Position numbers and translations under genes: made by a program
Assembly: GCA_038380795.1 (NCBI GenBank)
Contig: CM076267.1
Span: forward strand, 36,022,232 to 36,086,231
Length of the DNA stretch: 64,000 bases
DNA from: Pyrocephalus nanus
Taxonomy: Eukaryota; Chordata; Aves; Passeriformes; Tyrannidae
Direction of reading: 5' to 3'
Shown: positions 32,801 to 47,800 of the stretch, piece by piece
Layout: the number at the start of each line of letters is the position of its first letter
Position numbering within the stretch: the stretch's first letter is position 1
The notes under the pieces: model-generated
Seen by the model: only the letters and a program-made list of their open reading frames with translations
What the model was told of the DNA's origin: nothing
The model's database searches: none

Positions 32801-35800
32801 GAAGTATATTCATTGTGTTGATTAATCACTATGTCTTCCCTAATGAGAGCGTAAAGGATGTAAAAGAAAAAGAATGATTCTTTAGGTGAAAGAGAGAGTT
32901 ACAAAAGCTTAACAGCTTCAAACAGCATCTTCTCTATGTGTATCCTCTATTATTTTTACACGTGTTCCTCAAGGCAAGGGGTGACTTCATGATATAAGGC
33001 ATTTATGACCAAGTTAAATACAAATTTTGTTTTGTGATTGGTTATTTTAACTGAATTATACATAGAAAATTCTCCCTACCCAATATAAGTTTCTTCTCTT
33101 CACAGAATTACTGGAGAGGAATGTGTATTGTATTTGTTGCTAAAATGTACTTTAGAAAGGTTTTTTTTCTTTATGGTTCCCCCATTTCTATTTCTGGTTG
33201 TTTCTAGATTTGCATCTTTGGGGTCAGTTTTTGTGAAGTCTTTTGGGTAACCACAGGATGACTCAGTTCAGACAGTTGTTTCTGGCCTCATTCATTATAA
33301 AAGTTGGTTAGTACATGCCAGCCAGTTATTCTGCTTTGATATTGTGTCCTTGATGGATTTAGGAAGTGAGAAACAAAAACTCTGATTATTTTCATTTCTC
33401 CAGTGCACTGAGATTTTGGTTATTTGGAAATAGCACTTTGGTAACGGTGTTTAAAGGGGAACACGTTGCTTGCATACAGCATCCTTTCTGAAGCTTTTAA
33501 TTTTGCTGTTTTATCAAAATGACTGTGTCAGAGAATAATTTCTGACTTGAATTGTAAAAGATCCCGTTCATTGATATGCCTGACCACTCCCGGTCTGGTT
33601 TTTTTTCCAACTTCTTTTGTTGGCTTTTGTGGAAGCGGACAGCATGTTCCCTGTGGGACCAGCTGATTCCCATCGCTCCCTCCCCATGCACGCAGCTTTC
33701 CTCAGCTTCTTAAGGGGGATGGTGACACGAGTGATCTCCATAATGATGAGAAATGAGGGCTGTACCTGGTTTGATGGATGTTGTTCACCTGCAGGTGCAC
33801 ACGTAGCTGGCATCTGTCGCTCTGGGTCTGCGCTCTGCGGGGAGCTCTGATGGCAGAGAAGGGAGGTGGTCGAGTTGGAGCTCTTCCTGTGTCCCTGTGG
33901 ATGGAGCTTAAGGATTTACCGCAGCAGTGCAACAACAGTTCATTAATTGGGCTTAGCTGAACCTGGAAACTCTTCTGTTAAGGCTTCTTTTCTGATCCAG
34001 TTATTTAACCTCTTACCCTGCCAAACGCTGGCTCCTGGCAGATGAACCAAGTAGATGTTTTTCAAGGCCAGGCAGCTCCAGAGTTAAAAGGGCCTAGCTC
34101 TCTCTTCTCCCAGTGTAAATGCACAGTTCACAAGTGTGGGTTTTCAAGACAACCTGGAATGCACTGCCCCTGCACATCCTGTCAGGCCTGCATGCTTCAC
34201 TCACCTTGGCTTTCTTAGTTTTTAAATGTGAGTGGTGCCTTTGTCCTGAGACTGCTTTGAATCTTCGAGGTGAAAGGGTTATATATAAACGTGTCAGAAA
34301 AGAATTTTCTAATTCTAACATTTAGTGTTGCTGTACCATTTGCAAAACTCCTAATGGCTTATCAGACTAAATCCCTTAGTTTTGATAATGCATTGTGTAA
34401 TTTCTTAGGCAGTTAATGGTGGTGTAAAATAGATGGTCCCACTCTGTAACTGTGCACAAAGTGGAAGAAGGAGCTTTCTACTGTTAACATATTGGTAAAA
34501 TTCTTCCCCTCTCTGTCATTAACACAATTAGCTAGTCAATATTTTTCTTGTTTCTAGAGCTTGATGTGCTTCTCGTGTCTGCACAGCTTTAATGAAACTC
34601 TACATTTAAGTAGTCGTGTATTTCCTTCCATGCTGTTGCTTTTTCGTGCAGACAAGTTTTTGTACTTTGATAGCTTGAATTCTCTCAAAGGGATGAAAGT
34701 CCTGCTGCAAATTAAGAATTACCAATAACGTACATTTTCAGTGAAGTTGTGCTAAACTTCTAACGCTGCTTCAAAGGCATCCTGGTGTTCTCAGCAGGTT
34801 TCAAATAGGACCTTTGAAATGGAATTTCTGGTAGGTTAGTCAAGCACATCACCATATGGAGTGATCAGATGTCACTTATTTCTGTTTTGAACAGATTCCT
34901 GTAATATGAAAGATTACAATCAAGGTGTTTTCACACTTCACTTAGCTCATCATCTGCCAGCTAAATTAAGGTGTCAATTGACCTACCAGATGTAGTAGCC
35001 ACAGACCTACCAGGGTCTCAGGGGTGGCAGCAACCATTGGTGCCTGTGGTATAGTTTGAAAGTCCAAAACCCTTTCTTTCATTGCAAGTAAGGATTTCCA
35101 TCTTCTAGTTCCTGTGTTGTCTGTTGATCAGTCTGCCTGTTGCCTGAGTTCTACAAGTGAGTGTGGTGTTTGGGAGAAGAACGTGCTGCAGTTAACCACG
35201 TCTTGAAGTAGGCACTACTGGTAGGTTTGGGAGAGTTTTTCTGGTTCCTAGGTTTAGGTGGTGATTAAAGCCTGAGGGTTAGCCAAAAGGATTGTGAACT
35301 TTCACTATCAGAATCTTTTGATTGGACACCTGTATGTGCCCTGGCTTGAAGCTCTCAGGTGTGCATGTGGAGAAAATACGTCCCAAACCACTTCCAGTCT
35401 TTCCAAATGTTTGCTAGGTGAAGGCTTTAAGCACATTTAAACAGTCAGTGTAGGCTGCATGATGATCTTTTGGGAAAGAGAACAAGACAGCTTCTCTGCC
35501 CAGAGAAGCTGTGGCTGCCCCATCCCTGGAAGAGTCCAAGGCCAGGTTGGACGAGGCTTGGAGCAACCTGGCATGGTGGAAGGTGTTCCTGCCCGTGGCA
35601 GGGGGTGGACAAGATGAATTTTAAAGTCCCTTCCAACCCAAACCATTCTGTAAGTCTAGGATCATTCTGTCGCAAGTCCACAAAACTTTCCATGGGTGAT
35701 AAAGTTTTGGTGGTGGTGGGTTTTTTTAAGCCAATAATACCTCAGTCAACTTTGTCAGCTCTGCCCTCTATTCCAGTGAGGACTGTGCCTCCTGCTTTCC

Positions 35801-38800
35801 TTCCTTTACTGGATACTGTGGCACTTCTCACCCCTGTGGCAAGTACTCATACACACGAGATCATGCATAATCTTGTACTTCTGGGGTTAGTCCTCTCATC
35901 CACAAATTCAGCAATCTCAGAGGGAAGGATTAACAGGACATTTGTTCTGCAGGGCTCTTGTTGAGGTGGGCTTGGCTACACTGGGGCTTCCATTTGTCGC
36001 TACAAGTTTAGGCATGAATACAATCGTCCTGCTGTATTTTGGCACCACACCTTAATCCTTCTCTCTTAGAGATCTTTTCCAACTCTTGTGTTTCTGTGAC
36101 TGTGTATCAGGGACCCGTAGTGACTGCCGTGGTGGTGTAACAATTTACACACCTCTAAGTTCCAAGCTGGATAACAAGAGGTGTCTGACATGGCTTGGGA
36201 TGTGTCATATGTGACTGAAAATAGAGATATGACTTAAAATAATGGCTGAGTATTCATTGCAGGAGTTACATGTGGCTGATGCCCAGCAGCAGCCCCTTAG
36301 TGAACAACTTCATTCTACTGCCATGCTTTCTTCATTTTCAGTCTTTCCAGGTTGATAACAATTAGCAAGGGCTTTCTGAAGCCTGCTCGACTGTAAGTGC
36401 ATCTTGCTGAAAAGATAAATGTGGTTGTAGGAGCGTGGATTTGTTTTCAGTCTCTGCTTATTGCAGTTCTCAGGGCTGGATTTGAGGGAACAGCATCCTC
36501 GAGATTTCTGTAGCAGAAGTTGTTGTTTAGATGGTTTTGTTGTCCTTATTACAGGTCAGATGAAGTGATTTCTCAGTATTACAAAAATGTTCACCAAGGT
36601 TGTTTAAGAGGTAGAATTAGCAGTGATTCTTGCTGAATTGATTCTTCCAGCTCCACCAACTTTCCAAATTCAGTGACAGCCTATTCCAGAAGCACGGAGG
36701 ATGTATTTTAAGTATTTCCACAGGTGACATGTGAGTTATGTTCTAGACTGGCAACTTGCCTTCCTTCCCAAACCATCCAGGAGCCACCTCTGCATCCAGC
36801 AGCCAATGTTCGTGCCCTTGGCTTTGTGCTGAAGGAACTGGCAAAGGTTTCTGCAGTGATTTGTCAAGAGCTGATGGACCTGAGATTGTGACTGTGCTCA
36901 CCAGTGGCCAGTTCTCAAAGGTTTCATCTTGCAGAGTTAATAACAGCTTATGTTCATCCACGTTGAATGCACAGTCAGCTCATTTAGAAATGTGTCCACT
37001 CTTGACCTCTGCAAACTGGGGACGAGGAGCCACTTCCTTATCTGTAGCAAGTGCCAGGCTCTCAGAGAGCCACCCTCAGCTCTGTTCAGTGAATTTGGCA
37101 TTAAGCTTCTGTCAGCTCCAGTGCTATCACTGTGGAATAGAACCACGCCTGGGTAGGTTCGGGGAAACTGCATAACAGATTCTTGTGAAGAGTGAAGGAT
37201 ACACTTTTTATAGATCATTTTAAGAAATGCCGACACTTTTTCATCTCTGTCTAATTTTCTTGGAGCCTCTGACATTTTTTATATCTATAAATAAAAATAT
37301 ATATAATAAAATATATACTTTTTAATATTATATATATATGTTTTATAACACTTCAGATATTTCAGGCAGAGATCTAGCAGCTCAGGCTTTTGCAGGCTTC
37401 CCAGCTGCCCTGCTGAGGCTGTGGAACCTCAGATTGCTTTAGTGTGATGCTGTAACCCAGGAGAAAGTGAGGCTGAATGACAACAGCTGTGGCCCTGGCA
37501 GTTACCAGATGTGGCCAGGCAGCTCTTTTGGGAAGATTTGAGGGCTCACAAAGAACCCCATGTGATGGGTTAATCCCCCTGAGGCTTTGGGGATGAGGAG
37601 GGGGAGCAGTTGTCAGGAGGAGTCCACCTGCAGGCTTTGGAGAAATGAACAAAGCCCAGCTTGGCTGGGCAGCTCAGCCCGACCTGCACAAGGCAACAGA
37701 GATGCTTCTGACTTTGTCCCCTTCTTAACCTCGTTCAAGGAGAGCCCTTCAAAGTCAGCATTCCAGCAAAATCAAAGACTTTGCAAGTGCAGGGAGGTGA
37801 CAAAGGTTGAAATGCTCTGGTTTAAAGGAGCCTCTTTTCAACCCTGCCTTTTGATCGGTGCTTCCCTGGCCTCCCTGTTCCACTGGGTGGTACCTGGCAG
37901 GGGCTGAGCTGCCCAGAGCATCAGTTTAAAGGTGATGTGAAGGATTTATGAAGCTGTGAAAATCGCTGCCCTTGAGCTTACAGTATGGCCAGCTGGTGTA
38001 AGGTACAGTTTGGATCCTTAAAGAATTTGCTGAGCTTTACTTCTGGTGCTTCTTGTCTGTTGGACTGGGGTTTTTTTTTCCTCCACCACTGAAAATTATG
38101 CATCTCTTCTGATACCCTTTTTTTCTTTCTTCTTAAAAAGTGTAATTTGTCATTTGGCTTGGGCATTTGTGGTGTTTTGTTTTGATCTCATTCTCATTTT
38201 GATATAATTATGTATATATATTTCCTCTGCTAAAATTTTTTCTGGTAATTTTTGTCCTGTGTCCAAATTTTGTATGAAATATTTACACAGGTTTATGAGT
38301 AAAAACTGACTGACTGTAGTTTGAAGTACCTGCAATGATTGAAGCACTCCAGGATGTGCCTTTGGTTTTTGTTTTTTTTTTTTTCTTTCTGTTTGAGCGG
38401 TGTCTTTGAGCTCCCATTGCTTGTTTTGGCACGCTGTCAATAGCTTGAAATGATGCATATTCACTTGGATGGAGGTTGGGGTTGGTAGAATGAAGTGACT
38501 TCGTGTCTGTTAGCAGTGTTCTCTGATGTTTCTCTGAGGTGGGGGGGAGTTGGATGTTTGAGAAAGCGGAGAATATTAAGCAAAAAACCAAACTCGACCT
38601 TTATGGATTAAGGAAACTACTTGAGAAACATTTTAAAACACAAAGTAAAAACTTTTCTGTCTGAAACCTGACTGAGAAAAAAGGGTTCTACCTGGCCAGA
38701 GCTAGGCTGTTTTACTGAATCCATAGATGTTTACCTAATGCCTTTTTTTTGTGTGTGTGTTTTTTTTTTTCCCCTACATAATTTGTTATACTCTTTCACT

Positions 38801-41800
38801 AATATGTTTCTAGAAGAATGTGCTTGAAGCAAAGACCCAAATGTAGAACTTCCAAAACAACATGAATTTATTTCTTCTTTTCTTTAGGAGACATCACTCA
38901 GAAAGGCTACGAAAAGAAGAGGGCAAAGCTGTTAGCACGGTACATACCACTCATTCAAGGTGAGAAACTGTATGGAAGTTGCTAAATCTGGGAAAATCTG
39001 TAATGGAAAAGCTCTCATTAAATACCCTGGATGAATTATAACAGTGTTTGATATGGCATCTAACCAGCAATGGGAAATGGCTGTTACAGAGAAGTGAAGA
39101 GCAAGGGAAAAGCCTGAAATTGTTTGTTTGTTTGTTTATTTGGGTTTTTTTTAAGTTTTGTATGAAATGTTAAATGGTAACATTCTTGTCAGCAAACCTT
39201 AGTTTGAGAACTGCACCTGAGACTTTAAGACAACTTTAGAAATTAGTAAGGCTATTGGTAAAAGCAAATTGGCTGCTTTCTTTAGATGGAAATGCTCAAC
39301 AGTCATCACTGTCATGCTCTAATGTGCTTTTTTTTTTTTGCACTCACCCTCTGCCTCATCCCATTTCCCCCTCCCTCCCCGTGCCCACTCTTTATTAAAA
39401 ATACTGTTTTATTATAAACTATTCTGAAACTGGTTATTATCAGACTTGATCTTGGCCAAAACCTAAATGCCCCACTGTTTTGTTTTAAAATTTATTTTTA
39501 TACTAGGACACAGAAATCACTTGGGGTTAGAGCTGTTGTGCTTTGGGGTACTATAATCCACCAATTTTTCTGTAACTTGAGAGATTTTGGTTAAGATAAG
39601 GGAAAATGAGAAGAAAACCAGGTTGAGTGGAAGAAATAATGAGACCCTATAAATAGTTACTGTTGAACAGCCGGAACGCAAAGGTTTCTCTTTGTTGTTT
39701 TGTTTTTTATTTCGTTTGTTGGTTTGTTGTTTTTTTTTTTAAGAACAGGTGTAGGCTTTACCTTAGCACATTTATAATCTCTGTAGACCTTGCAGAACCA
39801 AACTCATCTCTATAAAATGGCTCATTCCTTGGGTGGAAGCAGTTTGGATTTTTTGGGGTGACTTTGACAGCAGGCCTCACCTGCCACAGCTTCTCCTCCT
39901 TACACCAGTTCTCTGGAAAGAACTGTCTCAGTTTTCTGTTCAGAGTGCCCTGTCCTCCAACTCAGCTTAGTTAAAGACTCTGAGACCAGGTGAAATATGG
40001 ATTTTGACCCAGGAGTTACCATTGCAAGGAATATTCTGCCAATGCCCTCTACTAGAAAGTCTTTGTATTTCTGTCTCTTGTTTAACCTCTCATCACCTTT
40101 GATTTACTCTGCCTTTCCTCCTTTCTATTCGCATGTTGTTTTCACTGAAGCTTCTCTTTCAAACTGGAGGTGTTCAGGAGTGGTTCATTCAGGAGGAGTG
40201 ACTTCAAATGCTCTGGGTTAACCCCCTGACATCCTGGGCACTGTTTGGATGTAAGCTTGTCCTGAGGAGCTGGCAGTGGAGATCCATGATCTCCTAGTTT
40301 GTCTGTGATCTGATATTAGGCTGAACCAAGAATCCTGGGTCCCTTTAGATTTCAAGCTGCTTAAAAATTTCTCCTTGTTCAGCCAGTTTTCTGTAATCAC
40401 CTTCAAGAGTGGTTGAACAGGCAGTGAAATCCTACTTGCTTGATACCATGTTTTCTAAGAAATACCAGATTACCTGATTCTTTTTTTTTTTTTAACCACT
40501 TCTGCCTGGTTTAGCAATAAGCTGACAGGAATCTAGCTTTAATATGCTAAAAAAAAAATTAATAGGCTGTCTGTGCCTGAGCACAAAAAATGATACTCTG
40601 TCCAAAAGACAAAATTTGCTTAAAACATGAAGCTAACTGCTTATTTCAATTTCCTGACATAAGTTCCATTAACCCAGTTGTAGCTTGGAATTTGGTTAAT
40701 TGACACAGCTTCGGTGTAGCTCAGATTAGAGCGTGGGAGTCCCAAGGGCTTTGAGCCTGCAGAAACATTTTTTTTTTCATTAACAATTTGATTGCAGTGT
40801 TCCTGATAGGATTCATAAGATTCATTATCCATTAGGTTTTTTTAGACTGAGGAGTGTCAGCATTTTAGCTTCAGGTACTTAGTCTGTGATGTGGCTGTCT
40901 TCAGGACCTCTCACTCATGTCTTTCTACACCTTTGTACCTTGGAAACACATTCATGCAGTTCTGCAAGTTTAGCTTTTCTGGAAGTTTTAGCTTTTACCC
41001 AGACAGTGTTAAATAATTCCATAGAGGGCTTGGTGAACAGAGAAACGTGCAAAGCATGTTTTCAATTAACAGGAAAATTAAGCAGAACACATCACCATTC
41101 AGGAGTTGCATTCCTTTAGGCTGTTTTGTGTTCTAAAACTCTAAACCTGCAGTGATGAAGAGCTAGTGCAAATGTTAAGATTTCTCTTAGAAACCACAAA
41201 ACTGTGAAGATACAGGGAAATACTGAGTTATCTTTCACTGATCCAACCAATGCACTGTGCAAAATCGAAACCAAGTGTGGAGCAATAGCAAGGCTTAAAC
41301 AGTAATTAATTATTTTAATGAGGTAAGACTTAATAGCCAGTAATTGGCTTCCTCAGTCAACCTCTGTGTGCAAATTTCAGATAAAACTCTGAGGAAATAA
41401 TTAGTTATATCTGTAGGCAAGCTGGCTTGCTGCATGGTGAACCTTCCCCAGTGATAGATAACATCAGACATGTGGCAGAGATGGATTTTGAATGTGGATG
41501 GAGCTGGGGTGTAAAAACCTTCAGAAATAACAATAAAATCAGAAGCATTTGCAGTGAATGTCCTGCCCTGATGGGCACCAATTCCTATACTCCCTTCTTT
41601 CCTTGAGTCAAGGATACCATATACCAGAGTATAGAGTATACTGTATATAGCAAATATACTGTGTATGTATGTATATGCTATATGTATACATACTTTATAT
41701 AGTATATATACTGTATATGTGCATACTATATATAATATATGCTATATATACTTAGTTGTCATCACTCTGTTGAATTTTAGGAGCCTTCTGATGGTTCCTG

Positions 41801-44800
41801 GCGTTGACAGGAGGTGATTTAGAACAACCTCAGGGTCCTGGCCATGCCTCCTCCTGGCTACTGCAAAAATTAACCCTGTCCTTGGCAGAACCAGGACATT
41901 AGAGCATTAAAAAATTCATCTTGGGGAATGGAATGTCATGTTGGATATGAAATAAAGAGAATTTCTCCTCTGCACTCAAATAGGAACTGTTGGTAACTTG
42001 TAGACTTCTTGGTGATTGCCATGCCTTTACCTGAACTCTGCTGATACTCCAGACATCTGAAACCATTTCAAAGCTCATTTAACCAAAAGGAAAGATGAAG
42101 AACGAAGTTCAGAGTTTAGGACAGCAGCCACGAGGGTAGTCTGCAGTTCCTTTTGTTAAGTAGGAGTTACCCTGGAACAGTTCTCTGCTCCTTTGGTAAT
42201 TTCCTGCTCACCTACCAGCTGCTTCTTTAAAAAAAGCCACACACAAGTATTTTCTGGAGTTTTATAACTTGGCCAGTGTAGCTGTTTCTCATCTGTCTGT
42301 CCATCTATCTATCTGTCTATCTATCTAATATATCTATAAATAGATTTTATATATCTTTATATATAAAAATATAAATAAAACAGCTGCACTGTTACATGCA
42401 TATAATATTTATAATATATGCAGTTTTTTAACCACAGCGTAGCTGCCACTGCTGCTTATCTGTTTGGTGGGAGAACCAGCCAACTCTTCCAGCTCATCCA
42501 GAGTTTTCCCCTTTGCTTAAACCTATTGTTAATAACTACATCCTGGCCAATTCCTTGGGTGCTGTCTGAGCAAGGACAGCAACCACAAAATCCCCGTTCT
42601 TTTCCATTTGACATGTTGTGCTGAGTAGGAGATGGATGTTGGGCATTACCTGAGGGACTTCGGCTCTGAACATGTGCAGGTGCTGCTCAGTTCTCCCTGT
42701 GTCTGGGTATTCCTGCTGAAACTCCCTCTGGAGAAGATGAGATGCAAGGTTGGGAAGGGACACGGTCCATATTGCTGGCTCTTGCCCATCATACAAGTCT
42801 CTCCTAGGCAGGACCCTGGGAGCATTAGTTTTGACAAACCTTCAGCAAAACATGCCTGGGGGAGACTTTGGGAGGAAAAGGAAGATGCAGAGAGAGCGGG
42901 GAGCCTTGCTGAAAGGGGAAGATGACTGCACTGTAAAGGAAAACCACACCTTGCTTGGCTGGAAGGGGAGACATTCAAAAGGGTCTGTCTGAAGCAGAAG
43001 TCAGACTGTTGTGTACTCTGTGAGCTGAAGCCAGTGAGCAGTGTCTGCCAGGAGAGTTCATTTGGCTTCCTTACACTTTCAAATGCTCTGTTGCTTACCA
43101 TGCTGCTCCTTATTCTTCCCAAAGCTTATCACTTCCAATTAACTGGACTTATCTTTTTATTCCTCTGTTGTCTTGGGCACATGTTTTTTCCACCTCCTGG
43201 GTGTCAGTTCTCTATCTTTTACCTGGGATGGTGATGTTACCATGAAGGTGCCAGTCTTGGGCTTCCTTTCTAACAGAACTCTTGCCTTGTGATGGTCCTT
43301 TCCTGAGTATTCTGATTTCTTACTGATCTTTTTACAGTATTACTGGTAATTTTCAAGTTGCCTCTTCTCCTTGGTGAATGAGGTTGCAACTGCAGTCAGT
43401 GTCGTGGTGCTAATTTACAGAGCAATCCCTGGAAATCACTTCACTAGATTTAGTTAGTGCTAGGGGAAACTCCTTGCTGAGTGACTTCATTTCTCCTCTG
43501 GTGCCAGAGTGATTCCATACTAACTAAAATTATTTTTTGTGCTTTTCTCCTCTTTTCTTCCTTAGCCCTTCTGCTCTGGCAAAATTGAGATGTTACCATT
43601 TTCAAGTTTTCACTTTTAAGGAAAGTGGTGATGAAACCTCCTCTAGTTTTGATTAAGGCTGGCGTGTCCCATACTTCAATTTTTTCTTATATTTTCATTA
43701 TTTATGTCTCTGAAAAGTGTTTCTGCTGCTACCAGGGATAAATACCCTTTCTGAAAAGTAAGACTCATTCTGCACCAGCCTGACTGTGTCTGTTTAGGTA
43801 CAACAAATATTTTTGAGCTTGCTGTCGAGGGAAGAAACAAAATATTGGTGATTTCACTCTGTGAATTTAAAAAAAGTCATTGAAAGAAACCAGTCCTGGG
43901 GCAGGTAGTTCAAAAGTAATCTGAATTTAGGTGGTGAGTTCCAAGGCATTCATCCTTTCCCATGGTTCCTTTGGTGATTGGTTGGTGGTCACCACACAAG
44001 TAGTGGTAAAGGCTATCTGGGTAATATAAAGCTTAATAATGATTTTAAGGATGAGGTATTCTGTATGGATCTTTCTGCTGTAGAATATTGGGTTGAGGGT
44101 TTAGAAGCTGGACGGTGACTGACAGGCAGAATGCTCTTATGTCAGGAGAGCTGGGCTGCTTGAGAAGCATGTCCTGAACTGCTGCTTAAAATAGACTATT
44201 ATTTTGAGAAATTAAAAGTTCTGGCTAATGACATGTAGGTATTCTGCTTACCAGCCTTGTCACAGTGTCTAAATAAGCATGCCTCTTGCTTCTGGGTATT
44301 TTCAGTGAGACAATTTAGTTAGTATTTGGAGTCACTGAATTGAATCCAAACACCGGCTTGTGTTTGGACTCATTGAATTTATTACAAGTGCCTTTTATGC
44401 CTTTGTGGTTTTTGCTGTTGTTTTGTGCTTCCTTGAATGGAAAGTAACAATGTCCTTAAAATTGTTTCATATGGTCCAATTGGAAACTTGTGAGCTAGAG
44501 TTTGCTGCCTTGAGTAGAGGAAAATGTTGTAGAATCGTGGCAGGTGCCTTTTGTTGTTTTTTTTTAACGTCATGAATTTCTGATACCTTATTCTGGGTAA
44601 GAAATCGCACTGGGTAGACCCTTGTTCGGTCCCACTGACCTGGAAGGTGTGAACAATGAGATTATTTTTGAATCTTGGAGACAAAAATGTGTGCATTGGG
44701 TGGTATGTTCTAGGATGGGGTGTGACAGTAAAGAATGATGAGGTTGAACTACGATCTGGAACATCTCAGGTCATTTTTATGAGAAGAGTTTGCTTTCTTC

Positions 44801-47800
44801 CTTTACGGTTTGGAGGGAAGTAACTGGGTCTAAAACTCTTGTTTAAAGAAATCTGGAATTGTGCAGCTGCACTTGAGGTGGCTGCTGTCTTTTGTTTCTT
44901 ACTTATTCCCAAGCCCAGGGAATAAGGTAGTAATAATAGCTGGAGAAAGGTTTGATACTGTACAAAGAGTCTGGAGTTTCCTCTCTGGCCTCCCTCTTCT
45001 CTCTGCAGAGCTGTTTAGTATGTTATGTTTTAAAAATTTGATCTCTGCCTACCTGATGCCAGGTGTTTTTAGCTGAGTATCCTCCCCAGCAGTACCAGCA
45101 GAGAATCTTCCTCATCCTGGCAGCTGTTCACTGCTCTTAGAGTGAAATCATTTTTGCTTGTATAAATCAAAATTGCTAGAAATGTCAGTATTAGTCTTGC
45201 TTCTCTGAGTTTGTGGCTGGAAAAGTACAATTATAATTCAAATACTAACTTTGATTTCATCCCGTAGAAGTGAATTGCTCAGTTAGTTGGAACATGCAGC
45301 CTCTTTAAGACTTGGGATAAATTAAAAATGGACAGCATGCAGTGATAGTGGATCAAGTGCCTTTAGTGTATCCCTCTTCAAATGTTATTTTTGTAAAGGC
45401 TTCAGCATGAATTGAGGGAGTTAGCCCAATTACCCATCTGCTTTTGCTGAAGGCTAAGGGTAGTGATTTGCATGGTAGAAGAATAAATGAACGAGCTCAC
45501 CAAACCTGTGGAACGGGATATTTCTGGCATGCAATTGTGTAGCCTGAGAGTGGGATGCACTGTCTGACTATATTTACCAAAAAGTGATGTTTTTCAGTTT
45601 CATCATTGGTATTTTTGCACTATGATGCGAAACCTTCTTTGAGAAAGCGAACAGGAAGACTTAAACTGAAGAAACTTAAGTTGTGGTTTCTAACAGTGCT
45701 GCTGCTTTCGTGCCTCATCCTAATTTAAAGGGAAGTTCTGAGGTTCACTGATGCGCATTTCATCAAAACACACAGTAACTCTTGATTCATAACAATCTGT
45801 TCCATAGTTTTGGGAGGAGAAGAGTGTTTCTGTATTCCTCCTGCCCCAAAATACTGGTGTGGTCAACCAGCCGTGCTCAAGTTGCACGAGGCTCAGAAGC
45901 ATCCTGCCTGCAGTTTGTCATCTCCTGGGGGATTATAGCAGTCAGCTCGTTTTCCAGCTGATTTTCCCCCCACATGGGATCACAAAGTGGAAAAGGGTCT
46001 CTTAGCAAGTCCTGATTCCCAGGCTCTGTAGTTACTACAAGACTGGAAACAGTGTAAGAGGAAGGAATTGAATATAACATGAATCTCTTTTTCTACTTGC
46101 AACTAACAACGCTCCTGGGGGAAAAATATAGCTCAAAACCCTCCTTCTTCTTTTGTTATTTTCTTCACCCAAGATCTCTTTTGTCAAGATCACACAAAAA
46201 AAGATGTAGATAATTTGTTCTCCAAAACTTTCATAAGCGTTCTAGTTGAGGGAGCCTCCCAACCCAGCTGCCTGTTCTGGTCTCGTTTGTACCACCCAAG
46301 TTATTGTTTTATCCCTTTTTTTTTTTTGCTCAGGCTGTGAGGAGGTGACTTGGGCTAATTTCTGACAGCTTAGATCTGTGTGATTTATTAAATGTTCATT
46401 CCTTTTTCTATTATTTCAGCTCATTTTTTCCCCACACACCCCCCTTTCTTCAACCCATGGCTAACTCAAGGTTGCTTCTTCAACATCGAGAAGTTTTCAC
46501 TGTCAGCTGCAAAGGGGAGGGGAAAGGAATTATGGAGCACATTCATCTAGAAGTCTTAACAGCTTCCTAAGAAAAACTGTTGTATAGCAATTGGTTCTGA
46601 CACGGAGGTGATAAAATCCCGAGAATATTATATTTGAATAGAGTATTTGAAAGTTCATTTTGATCAGCTGAGGTAGATCTCAGATACTGAATTCAATTGC
46701 TGTTTGATAATTTACACTTCAATTGTGAAGACTGTATCTTACTGAAAGGTCTTATCATTGCTAAATTTGTTAATAATTATCAATTTCTTTTCCTGGTACA
46801 CACTTTGGGACAAAGGGAAGGGAACAGAAACCCCATGAGACAAATAGGAACCCTTCCTTATTTGTTAAAGTAAACTTTTTTTGCAAAGGAACTGGCCCAG
46901 ATTCTTCTGGAGTGGTGCCTTCAGCTCGGTGAGCTGGGAAATATTTGCATTTTGAAAATGTGGTTTTCAAATTTTAAAAGCGTATCTTTGTTTCAAAAAT
47001 GTGTTGTTTTCAAAAGACTGGAGGGCAGGTAGGAAAGCAGAAGCTCTTCAAGGGAAGGAAGGAGTAAAATGAAAGGTAAACTCAGCCCTGTGGGGTACTG
47101 TGGGCTGAGTAAGCACAGTAAACTTGGTGCAGCAGGTCTTATGTGGGCAAGGGAAGTTTACTCTTAAACACAGCACTAAGCTAAATTTATGTTAGGATTG
47201 TGCAGACCCCCCTTCCAACTGCACTGGAGTTTTTACATTAAATTCTGAAATGTAGATGTATAATAAAATTGCAAATGCTGAGTTCCTGGTTCATATTTGT
47301 AAGGTCTTGGATGTATTGAGAGCCAGCAGGGATTATCCTCATCTGAGGGATCGAGAAGTGATAGGGAATATTTAATAGTTACTGTCCCCTCTGCTTTGAT
47401 TTCTTACTCCTGATGTGCTGGAGTGTCAAGGTGAGATTCATCTTCCTGAACATTAGCCAGCCTAAAGGTGAGCAACTGCTCTGGGTTATCCAGAACCCTG
47501 TTCTAGTCAGGTGCAGAGGAGACAACTCAGAGAGTGGTTTGGTTCCTCTCTTATTTTTGCTCTCCTAAATGGGAATGGGAAGGCCTGTCACGATTCCTTG
47601 AGTACATGAAGCCAACCTAGATGACAGCAGTAGCTGTTTGGCATCTGAAGCTGACAGTAATTCTGCCCTTAATATCTGCAAAGGTGTTGTTGGAGAATTG
47701 CAGCGTTTTTGTGAACTGTGAATCTTCCGAGTATTGCTCTGTTAAATGTTGAGGGGTGGCAAAAGAATGTAGACATGGGGAGCAAAGCTGAACTTTGTAC

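Larger units (their letters stand above)
16106..38887 (+). other. DIP2A: DIP2A intron 1 (22.8 kb)
   Basis: Bounded by GTGAGC and TTCTTTAG. It contains a T/TTTG tract (16428-16510), CR1 pieces at 16604-17020, 20205-20256, 23292-23350, 27663-27720, 31645-31705 and 35497-35660, and a possible tiny one at 36063-36105. It also holds an AT repeat (28871-28907), a T run (29802-29829), a T/G tract (30147-30262), a C run (about 32236-32249) and an AT-rich palindromic stretch (37272-37345). The rest is unique AT-leaning sequence in which I recognise no exon, retrogene or RNA gene. Confidence 0.75.

Noticed and set aside
35470..35964. Open frame of 164 codons
   Set aside because: The first third is translated CR1 3' end, and the rest has no coding character.
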